Source: Riptortus pedestris (Eukaryota > Arthropoda > Insecta > Hemiptera > Alydidae). Taken from it: a stretch of 64,000 bases of DNA. The stretch covers positions 222,677,501-222,741,500 of the forward strand of contig CM032228.1 in NCBI GenBank assembly GCA_019009955.1. Reading direction: 5' to 3'. Below are positions 49,401 through 61,400 of the stretch, in pieces. The position numbers and the translations under genes are program-made. The stretch's first letter is position 1. Each line of letters starts with the position of its first letter. The notes beneath the pieces were generated by a model. That model did not search any database, had not been told where the DNA came from, and was given only the letters and a program-made list of their open reading frames with translations.

Positions 49401-52400
49401 CACTCCCTTCGGAAACCGTCCCCCCCCCCCTAGGGCCCCGAAGAGTGGAATCCTCTCCTGAATCGCTACTTTCCCCTGGAACGAGGGTACTTTCCTCACT
49501 TCCCTCCGTCTCTACCTCAGGGGACTCTACACTGCCCTTCGAGTACCGATCTCGCAACCGTCTGAAGTATTCTCCCAGAACACTTCGTTGGGTTTCAGGG
49601 GTTGGGCAATCAGGTAGCGGACAACGGACTGCTGATTTCGTACGCACGGGGCATCGGGAATGGCGGTGGCCTGAACTCGGGCCTGGCGCAACTGGTATTG
49701 CCAAACCCAAAGGCTGTGTCTCCTGAGGGCCCGGTGCTTCTTCTATCAGTTCAGGGGTGACTACCCCTTCCGGCTGAGTATTCCCTAACACGATCGTTTT
49801 CCCCGTTGGGTCTAACGAATTCTCCCCCGGCTCCATGGTTGCAGTCTCCGACATCCCTTCCACAGGGGTCACGCGGCTTGAGGCTGGCACCTGTGCGCCC
49901 TGCGCCTCTTCCTCCTCGTCACAACCTCCAAAGTAATCGTCCTCCAGGTCGTACGGTGCACCCGGCCACATCTCAAGAATAGGCGGCTCTTCCGGTAGTA
50001 GTTCTGACACTGGTGTGGGTCCGTCAACCGCCTGGTTGACCTCTGGAGTCGACCCCTCATCACTTGAGTACGCTTTCTTTAAGCGATTTGCATGGACCAC
50101 CATCCGAGCCCCGGTACTAAGTAATAACTCGTATGTTACTCGAGACAGTACCTTCACAATTTCATGAGGTCCCGTCCAAGGGCAATGGAATTTGGGAAAG
50201 TGACCTGGTTTTACTGCAGGCACATGCAAATAAACTCGATCCCCGCATTTGAATACTCGCTCCTATAACCTTCTGTTACAATAACGAGTTCGTTCCGCCC
50301 ACGTCTTTTCAGCCCTGGCTCTTGCCTCTTCATACGCTTTTGAGAGGCGGTGTCTCAGGTTGCCAACCTGGTCTTCCCAGACTCCACCTTCTCTCAGGGG
50401 TGACGAGCCACACAACGACGGGGGAGTCAGTTCTCTGCAGAATATCAGGGAATTCGGTGAGTAGCCTGTAGAGGAATGCGGTATCGATCGATATGCCATC
50501 AGCGCATACGGGACCCATCTATCCCAATCCCTACCGTCCTTCCTGGCATAGTGTGAAACTGATTCTGTAATCGTACGATGAAGCCTCTCGATCATACCAT
50601 TACACTCCGGGTGGGAAGGAGTTGTTTGAATCTTCTTTGTTCCCAGTAACTGACACACTTGCCTGAAGAACTTGGACACAAAATTGCGCCCTTGGTCGGT
50701 CAAAAGCCTGAGCGGTACCCCATGCCTCGTGACTATTTCTACAAAACCGCGGGCTGATTCCTCAGCTGTTAGGTCCTTAATGGGGATTCCCTCGGCATAT
50801 CTCGTGAAATGGTCTATAAACGTGAGCAAGTACTTGTTACCTTGGCCCGTTTTGGGAAATGGTCCCACCACATCCATCGAGACTTGCTCGAAAGGTGCTC
50901 TGGCCATATAAGGGCGTTGGACAGGGACGCGTAAGCCTGCCGGCGTCTTCCTCTTCGAACAGGCCTCACAACTTTTTACAAACTCTGCTACGTCCTTCTT
51001 CCAGCTCGGCCAACAATACGAGCGGTGGACTATGGCAGAGGTGCGTTCAATGCCAGGATGACCAGCCCAGGGGGATGCATGACACTCCGTCAAAACATCC
51101 TCCCTCATTACCACCGGGACGAGCAGTCGCCAATCAGAACCGGTAGAAGTCCCTTGGTCCCAATACAAAACACCGTCCGCGTCCTTCACGACCTGATCCG
51201 AACGACTCGTCGTCACCATGGACTGGCACCACGAGTCCTTTTGTTGAGCAGCCAATATCCTGTCCCTACTCGACACACAGCTCTTCAGCTGGGCGACCCT
51301 TCTACTCAATGCGTCTGCATTGCCATATTTCTTTCCCGGCCTATGTTCTACTTCATAATCGAACTCGGTTAACCGCAGAGCCCACCTCGTCAGACGAGCC
51401 GATGGATCATGCACTCTAAGCATCCACCTTAATGCAGCATGATCGGTTATGAGCTTGAACCGCCTTCCTAATAAGTAGCAGCGGTATATTTTTGTAGCCC
51501 ACACTACCGCCAATAGCTCCCGTTCCGTTGCCGAGTAGTCGGACTCGGCTTTCTTTAACTGTCGGCTTGCGTAGCTAATTGGTCGCTCTTGGCCGTCTCT
51601 CATCTGGGACTGGACCGCACCAATCGCCGATCCCGAGGCGTCTGTTGAAAGGATAAACGGATCTCTAAAATCAGAGTATACCAGGACATTCTCAGAGCAA
51701 AGGAACTGCTTCAATCCTTCGAACGCACGTTTCTGCTCTGGTCCCCACACAATGGAACCTTAGGTCCCGCCAAGGATGCTAGGGGTTTAGCAATCTCGGC
51801 ATTCCCCTAAACAAAGCGTCGGTAGCAACTAGCCAACCCCAGGAACTATCTGACTTCGTTGGCATTAGTTGGTGCCGGGAAGCTTTTCACAGCATCAACT
51901 TTGAGTGGGTCCGGCTTAACTCCATCTCGGGTAACAACATGCCCAAGATACGTTACCTCAGCTACTGCGAAATTACACTTCGCCCAGTTTGCCTTCAAGT
52001 TAGCTGATTGCAGCCGACCAAGGACTCCTTCTAATCTTTTCGCTTGACCCTCCGCCTCCTCGCTATGGTGATCCATATCACATAGTGATCTATGTCATCG
52101 ATGTAGACGAAACAGCCGTCACCCTTAAGTTTGCCTAGCACCTGATCCATAGTTCGTTGAAACGTAGCCGGCGCTCCACACAAACCGAACGCCATTTTCC
52201 TGTATTCCCAGTGGCCTCCTAGAATGGTAAAAGCCGTCTTCTCTTGGTCCTCGGGGGCTATGGGTATTTGGTGGAACCCGCTGGCCAGATCGATAGTACT
52301 AAAATACTTACTCATCCCTAATTGTTCAAGGGTTTCTTGAATCAGTGGCAAGGGGTACGGGTCTGGTCGTGTTACTGCGTTTAACCCCCTAAAATCCGTA

Positions 52401-55400
52401 CAAAAACGTTACTTTATACTCCCGTCCTGGTTCGTTTTTCTAACCAGCACAACTGGTGCTGACCAGGGAATATCCGAAGGGGTGATGACGCCCTTGGCGA
52501 GCATGCCTTCTAATTGTTCTTCCACCACAGCCCTCTCATAGAAAGGTGCCCTGTACGGCCGTTTCACAATTGGAGGAGCGTCTCCTGTTTTTATGTGATG
52601 GAACACAGGCAAGAAACACCCTTCCTCCCCAGGTTCCTCAAATACGTCCGAGAAATCCAACAGCACTTGTTCAATCAGGTGCTTTTCCTTCTCTGGCAGA
52701 TGCACCAGCTTACCCCTTATTTCTCCCCGAGACAGGGTACAATCCTCGACACGGTCAGGGGCGGATCTGTCTTCCGTACGCAACACGTCTTCGGGGCATA
52801 TCGCGTAAGCCTTGCCCGCAATCTCACCCTTATTCAACGTTAATTCGGTGGAGGTTTCATTTAGTACCTTCAGCCACAAAATGCTTGAGCTTCCGTCTAC
52901 CACCACCCGCGCTATCCACAGACCGCTAGCTGTCACAAGTTCAGGCTCGACCAACACCGGTCCGTTCGGCTTACGACCTCTCATCTTCCCAGGCACCAAG
53001 GCTTCACAGTAAGGGGGGATTACTTCCGCCCTCTGTACCTTCACGAAACGATTTGCCTCATCGTAGCCCAAAGAGATTCCTTTCAACTCTCCCTTCTTCG
53101 GTCTACCCTTAGAGATTGCCGCCTCAGGGGATTTAGATAATGCACGACTGCTGACGGCGGGCGTTTCACCTCCCCTCTTTTTGTCCCACTTGGAAACCAG
53201 CTCTGCGGTCCGGCGCTTAACCTCCCATATCCACTGTCTGTCCTTCTCTAACATGTCCTCATTAACCCTCATCAATTTATTTAATCGCGGAGGGAAACGC
53301 GTAGCCTGAATTGACCCAGAGGAAATATCAACCACCGCACCAAATCTCCTAAGCAAATCCATGCCCAGAAGCCCATCGCAGTCAATATCTACTTCCGCTA
53401 TCACCACAGAGTGGATAAGGTCGGTCTGGTCCAGTCGAGCTCTCACCGATTTCAGCCGTTAACGAACTTGATCTTTCTTTTTATATAATATGACTAAATA
53501 TTGAGTTTGGTAACGATTAAACAATAATTCCGACCGCTAGAGTGGTAACAGACATATATATACAGTTTTGAACGGACCTCATTTTCGTTATCTCCTCGAT
53601 GGACGTTTGAAGAAAAATTTCGAAAATCTCTTCAAGAGTACGACCTCAATAGTTGATTTCCCTTAAGGGAAATCTGCTAAAATGATATCGCGAATTTTTT
53701 ATTTAGGCCTCCCTTATAACCCCCAATCCCGTTCGAACCTAACAAATTTAATATAGCTTACACTCCTGAAAGAATTAATGCTAATTTGCATATAGAGTTT
53801 TGTTAAGTTCGGTTCATTCGTTAGTGCCCAATCAAATTGTTGGCTCCCACTTTAATTGTTTAGTGTATATCTCATTTATAATTTGTTGTACGATAAAACT
53901 GAATATAACAAAAGTTACTCAAAATAAAATAAACAACTTTTATTCTGTGCATATTTGCCGAAAAACCAATAGGAAACGAAATATCGCTATTTTTAATTTT
54001 AGGCCTCCCTTACAACCCCCTACTCCTGCTCCATCTGCCGGGGGATTTATACTTCGAAATAGAGAATTTATGGCGAGATGAGATCATCAGTGTGTCATTC
54101 ATTAGGAGAGAAATCTGCTTAGTATGCGGTGTCCCTAAGGTACACAGGTTTAATGAACTTGTTTCTGCCTTATGAAAAGAGATTCTTCAACATAAAACCA
54201 AATTCAAGTTTTTCTCCTTGAAGCTAACGTCCAAAAAGAAATGTTCAAAATTAAATTATGGCATTACCAGAGAAGGAAGGAGTACATTTCCATCCTTCTC
54301 TGGTAATGCCATAATTTAATTTTCAACATTTTTTTTTATTCTTCTCTTCCCCCCCGCTGTACCTTAGGACAGCCTCATGCCAGTGGTTCATCCGATTTAT
54401 AATCTTTAAATTTTGAATTCGATCTAACAGGTTGTCCGTGACCCACAATCACCCACGTAGAGTCCTGTGGGCACCTTAGACCTCCTCGCAGCCATTTCCT
54501 GCATAATTACATCGCGGTTAATTTTCAACAGTAATCCGTTGTAAAAGCCAGGTCTAACAGCTTCATTGGGCACATCAGCTTTGGGAAGTATTTATCAGGC
54601 TTTGTTTCAAGTAAAGTCCCTGACATAACCAGTGACTAGATGAAATCTTAGGTTTCACTAGAATAGCTTTAATAAGATCTTCAAAAATGGCTTGTTGAAC
54701 ATCTGTAACAATTAAACTTTCCTGTGGGATAATACCTAAACCTTTATAATAACTTACTTAGATTTACGTGCAAACGATGCGAAAGTCCAATCTCATAGAA
54801 TTTAATTTTCTGGAAGGAAACGTTATTGAGCAATAGGATTACTCCTTCTTGATCTTATGTCATTTTTCTGTTTTGTTTTCACCAGATTATGTATGTTAAT
54901 ACTTAGTACCGTTGTGTGTGGTCTCACTTTAAAGAAAATGTAATATTCTCTAACGCTTATATCGAAATATTTATTTATTAAATGCTTCTTTCAAGAAATA
55001 ATTTATGATTAATTAGGAAAACTATATTTAAGAGAAATCGGCTATGGAGGTTGTACTCATTTTCGAAAAATGTCTTCATCGATTTTGTCTAGGAGTCTAA
55101 AATGTGGACAGTTTAAATCTATATATATAAAAATGAATGTTTGTTTGTATGTCCTTTATAGAATCGTAAACAGCTGAACCGAATTTTATGAAGCTTGGTA
55201 TGTATATTACTATTAACCCAGGTTAGGTTTTTGGCTATATTAATATTCTCGGAGACGAACAGGAGTAGGGGTTATAAGAGAGGCCTGAAATTAAAAATAT
55301 TAATTAAAAATATCGTTTCCTATTGGTGTTTCGGCAAATATGCACATAACAAAAGTTGTTTATTTTGTTATTTAAAGTAGCTATATATTCGCTTTTGTCT

Positions 55401-58400
55401 TATAACGAAATATAAACGAGATATACACTAAAAACTAAAGCGGGGGCCAACAATTTTATTGGGCACTAAAGATTGAACCGAACTTAACAGTTATGTGATA
55501 TGTGAACTTAACAGAAATGTGAATTAGCATTAATTCTTCCACGATTATAATCTACATCAATGTTTCAAGGGATGACTTAGAGGGGAGGGGGGTTATAAGG
55601 AAAGCCTAAAATTAAAAATAGCGATATTTCGTTTCGTATTGCTTTTTCGGCAAATATGCCCATAACAAAAGTGGTTTATTTTGTTATTTAAAGTAACTTT
55701 TGTTATGTAAACTATTGTCGTACACCTAAGTATAAATGAGTTCTACGCTATAAACTATAGAGGGAGTCAACAATTTTATTTGTCACAAAAGACTCAATGA
55801 AACTAAACATAACTCCGCATGTGAATTGGTATTAACAACTCACTGATTATAAGCTAAATAAAAATTTCGAGGTACGAACAGGATGGGGGGTTGTAAGGGA
55901 GGTCGGAAATTAAAAATATTTCGTTTCCTATTGGTTTTTTGACAATTAAGCACATAACAAAAGTTGTTTATTTTGTTATTTAAAGTAACTTTTGATATAC
56001 GCACTTTTTCCGTATAGCGAAGTATAAATGAGGTATACATGAAAAACTATAAAAGGGGCCAACAGTGTTATAGGACACTTAAGACTAAATCGAAATCAAC
56101 GACACTCCGTATTAAAAGCTATATTAAAATTTTTAGGAACGAACAGGAGTAGTTTTTGGCGAGCGTGTACATGGCAAAAGTTGTTTAATTTGATATTTAG
56201 AGTAACTTTTATTATATAAATCTTTATCATAATTTGGTATCTTAGTTGGTGGCGTTGCAACGCTCGCAGAGTACAGCTAGTTCATATATAAAGTTCAACC
56301 GCTCTATCGGATTTAATTTCTGTTTGATGACTCAATATTTCGACAATTCATGACAAAATGAAAAGAATAAGTTAGTTATTGGCTAAATTAAAACTAGGAG
56401 GGAGAGAGGGTTTCGTGAGTGAGGAAGGTCGAAATTCTAAATATCTCCGTTATTATAAATCGGATCGAAAAATGTTCTATATACCTCTAACATTATCCGA
56501 GATATTTGTATGTTTTGGATCTCAGTCATTTGTACCACTCCTAGTTATCTAAAATTAGCGATAACAACAAATTACGAATTAAAAATTATTTTAAGCTTAA
56601 ATAAGGCGTGTTTTTATTGGGTTATGATGAAAGGGGGGGGGAGGTTACTCTACGGGTAAAATAAAAAAAAAATTGAAATATCTAGGTTATTATGAGTAGG
56701 ATCGAAAAATTTTATATGCATAATCTGAATGCAAATTTTATTTCCTGCAATTGTTGTTTTATATATATATATATATATATATTTTCTCAAGCTCAAATAT
56801 TCATCGTGATATGTGCATTTCATCGTTTTCATTCTTTTGTAAACCCCTACTACTAATGCGGTTATCACATAGAGCACGTGAGCCAATAAACATTCCATAT
56901 CCGGCTTAAATTTAAATTCATTTTTACATTAAGCCTCTTATTACAGTAAAAATGGACAATTGGTTTTGTCAGATCTGAAGCGTGCTGAGGACGTGGGAAA
57001 TCCGCTGTGCTCCCAAGTTAGGCTTCAATTGGGTCATCTGATGCCCACTCAGTAATTGAGTAGCAACTTGAATAATAGAGTTGCAATGCCTCCAAACTAT
57101 GGCATCCAACGCTTGGAATTTATATACATATAATACAACAATAATTGGCATATAATAAATAAATGTATAAACGCTAATGTATTAAGATATGAGAAAACCT
57201 GGCGTTTAGTATGTCGCTTCTTTTTACCGCGTCTGCTTTGTTTGTCTTCTTCCTCCTTGAAATGATAACTACGTGTTAAGAATGCCATTTTGCTAATATA
57301 TAATAAAGTACCTTAACTAAAATTTTAAAATCTTCTATATAAATCCCGCTAGTTTAAATTGGATACAAATATATAAATCACATTTTATTTGAACAAGGTT
57401 ATAACGGAAAGAAAGGGTTGCACCCATGACGGGATTTTTTACAAATCTCTTCTAATGTCCATCGACAATAGAAATCGTGTAGAAGTTGCTAAAATGATGT
57501 CCTTTCAAGTTTATATATTGTTGCGAAAAATACCTATTTACCATAAGAAGTTCAACAAAAATGAAAGCATCTCTGCAAAGGATTGTCCCCAGGGAAAAAT
57601 TCTAGAACCTTCTAGGCGACGAAGTGGCGAGTCAGCTTCTCGCCCCTTCTAGAGCCGGCGCCGGGCGTCCAATTCACCGGAAAGTTAGTTTTCCAGTTAT
57701 CAGTCTTCTTGATTGGTCATCAGTGTGTGCAGTGCAGATTTTATTGATTATCAGCTTAGTTAAACATCAGTGCAGTGCCGGGTTTAGAGAACATCAGTGA
57801 TGACTTATTATGCTGTGTAATAAGAACGTGAAGTTAACAGTGCATATTGTGATTAGTATAAGAAGAAGTTACCAAGTCTGTAAAAGAGTACAGTGCGTCG
57901 CCAAATAAATTGTGCTGTGATAAAAATGCTAAAGCTTATGTATTTAATTTTTGCAATCCAAAAGAACCCTTAAAACCAACGTTTATTATTTTTGTAATAA
58001 ACGTAACAATATTAGACATGTATAAGCAAAACGTAAAATTGCAGATAAACCAAGAAAACAACACGAGCACTGGTTATGTATGTTGAATACTGAATTATGA
58101 AGTATTTCTTGGAGGGGATGGACCTGTATCATTCTAGGAAATGTATAATCCGCTTAGTTTACCCAGATCCCGCGTTATAACCTTGTGATTTCAATTAAGT
58201 ATGGATTAACTTCTTTTGCTTGGATTTATCTTTGATCAAAATTATTTTGAGGCTGCATAGGCCTGTTACATACTTACATCAGTAGATTCGTCAGAAGTTG
58301 GGGCCTCTTTATGCTTCTTTTTGAGGATAGGCTTTCTTGTACGTTGCTTATTGCTAGTTTTCTCCTGAAACATAAGTAAAGAACTAAGTAATAAGAAAAT

Positions 58401-61400
58401 AAATTTGTATGTTTACAACGATTAGTGAATTACTTCAGAACCTATCAGCGATCTAGCTATACATGTTTTAATAGACTTGAAACTATGATTTACCATAAAA
58501 AAGGGTTTTGGAAAATCCTGTCTTACTGAAACCCAAGACGTCCTCAGATGAATACATCATGAGAACTACTAAGCCTTAGAGCTATTTAAAGTGGCTTTCA
58601 GGAAATTGGGAGTCAATATTTAGAATTTGCTCTTATAAAACAAATAATCGCCATCCAATCTATTCTACTATTGAGTATTCTACATTCTTTGTAATATTTA
58701 ATTCGCTTTAGTATATTTCTGAATAAGAGCAACAGTTTTTCCATTGTTTTCTGCTGGGGCATAATTACCTGTCTACCAGATATTTTTTTAGGCATGCACC
58801 CCCCCCCCCCTGCTCACACCATGTAGCCTGCTGTTAAGTTAAAAATTCCACCGAATATAACAGGTTCTACTTGGTCGGAGGAATTCAGGGCACTTGCAAG
58901 GAATTCGATAGGCAGTTAATACTCCAAAATAGTCCTTATATTGCCAAAATTTTCTAGAATCATGAGCCCCCAGAAACGATGATTCATAAATGTTGTAAAT
59001 ACTCACAATATTCTATATTAGTTTTCTGTGCCTTTTTTTTTTCTCTAAGAAGCGAAGGAATATCTTATAGATTACTGTAGATTTTGAGATGTCAATGCGG
59101 ATAATCGATTAAGAATGCATTCATTAGAATGTGCATAGTATAAGGAGAAATGAAATAAATATTTTACAACGTACATCACTAGATTCCTCCTCCGAAGATG
59201 ACTCACTTCTTGCTTTACGCTTTCTTCTCCCTGGCGGCAACTTCTTATCATCTTTAGAAGGAAGTTTTCTTTTTCCTCTCGGTATCTCCTATAAAAATAA
59301 AGAGTGGACAAATTAATCTAATCTAATATTTGTAAATTCAAAATATCTCCGTTATTATGCGTTGGATTGAAAAATTATATAGAACACATCTTATTGCAAA
59401 TTAAATTTACTATAAATATTGTTCTATACATTTATTCTGTATCTTGAATATTAACCTAGATATTTACATTTGTATTCTGCATGTGGTCGGCAGGAGTCGG
59501 TTATGTTCGGGACTTTCCGCCGAGAGCTCTGGCGGCTGTTTCCGTAACTATTCGTCTCTTGTGAATAGGTTTAGAGGTTTCTTACTACTACAGTTGTTAT
59601 TATGCGGATTTCTCTATTGTAAAACTTCACGTATGAAATCTGCTTAGTTTACGCAGCCCCTGCGTGTCGGACTTTTTATTAAATGTAGGCGGTAAAGCAC
59701 GGGTGAGTATCCCGCCAAAAGCTAGTTCGGACGTTTCCGTAACTGTTCGGTTCTCGTATGGATATTTCTCTATTGTATAACTTCTTGGGAAATCTGCTTA
59801 GTTTACGCAGCCCCTGACGGACTTCTTGTCCAGAAAGGACAAGACGGACTTTTTATTTATCCAGAGTCCTCGAAAGTATTATTGAAAATGAAAATCTTCA
59901 GCGCAAAAGCCCATGAAGGACCAAAGTCAATTTTTACATAAACATAATTCAATAAGAACACATTTTTCGTCAAAAATATTTCCTTATTTTTAAAGGGGAG
60001 GGGGGGGGGGGTTCTTCCTCTGAACATAAATACTTGAATAGCATAATGGTCAGGTTAAAATGAGAATCTTATCTCTGAGGCCAGCGTTGCGGTATTGTTT
60101 ATCAATCTGTTTCTGGACCAGAACACTGTGCCAATCGCACTGCCACTTCCGTTGCAGTCTCCGAAGAACGGGTACTATACTCTCTGTATACTCTTAATCG
60201 ACATTTCAATTGCCATTTGATTTATGGGTTATTTTTGGTTGGAGACCCTGGAGTAAGTGACCAAACCAGACTATTTCCTGCGATCATTCTTATTATCAAA
60301 GCTGGCTAAAAGCACACCAAAGTGGAATGAGTGTAGATTTGGTGGCCTTATAAAATTAGCCATCGCGAACTATATATGTCTACAATCTGCCACTTCCACG
60401 AAAAATGATTATGTTCAATATAGTCACTGGAGGGACCTGCAACTAGCATAGATGTGATACATAATGCAAAGCACATTGCAAATTTCTTTGGGGGGTCAGG
60501 TTAGCCATGCGAGTTAAAGCGTTGCCTTTAATCTCACATGGTAATCCTATAGTGGCGAGTTCGATTCCCGCCTGAGCAAGGGAATTTATTTAGTGACGAA
60601 ATTCAATAAATAAAATCCCAAGACCCACCCTGGCTAGAAAAGGGTGGTAACCTGTAGATAACCCGACACAGTTAGCCTTAGTTGCAGAAAGTGGTCGTTA
60701 ATAAATAATAATAATAAATTTCTTAGGACTCCTATGTAAGTTACTTTTTTGCACAAATTTCCCCCAAGGGAAATTGAGGTTATACCGATAACGCCATTAA
60801 TTAAACAAACAAAAAATGAAATACCCAAAAACTACTTTGGCGAGCGAAATAAAGTCGGTTAGAATTAATACATCAGTTTTGTTTGACCGTTACCAAAACT
60901 AATATTAAAGATCAAGTTGATAATCAGAGCTAAAATAAACGTCAGTACCTCCAGTTGAGTTTTTATTTGTCATATCATTTTCTGCAGATAAGAAAAAATG
61001 ATCTACTTCATAAATGAACAAAAATCTTTAAACATACGTCACATGAATCCTCCGAGGATGATTCACTTCTTTTCTTATGCTTTCTTCTCAGTGGCGGCAA
61101 CTTATCACCTTTGTATTCTCTAGAAGGATGTCTGTGAACTTTTCTTTTTCTTCTCTGTATCATATGTAAAAATAAATGTTGGACAAATAAATTAATTAAT
61201 AGAGTATATCATTTTGTTCATAAATAATAAAATGTCCCAAATACAGTCTATGTATTTACCATCTTTAATTCAGTTGGTGTAAAATTCAATTTCGCACTGT
61301 GCTATACCGTTGGGTAGTGCAGCCGGAGACGATAACTGTGGATATATTCCGATTCGCTTTCCACAATCATGGCTTAAGCAGCTAAGATTACACATAAGAT

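Larger units (their letters stand above)
47850..53446 (-). mobile_element. Env-carrying Ty3/gypsy element (gypsy-2), 5'-truncated
   Basis: Order on the minus strand: protease end and reverse transcriptase (53446-51846), RNase H and integrase (51750-50263), integrase tail (50229-49297), env-like region (49200-48366), 3' LTR (48288-47850). The 5' LTR, gag and the start of protease are missing: S1 sequence begins directly at 53447. The GC content is much higher than the surroundings. It lies in the largest intron of the charged-protein gene, in the same orientation. Confidence 0.85.

Noticed and set aside
49247..49726. 159-codon open frame on the plus strand
   Set aside because: Antisense of the gypsy-2 integrase tail, which is the frame with recognisable protein similarity.
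60489..60590. Possible true tRNA gene (box A and box B)
   Set aside because: The tRNA-like part lacks a full cloverleaf, continues into a shared SINE body and has a target duplication, so it is a SINE.
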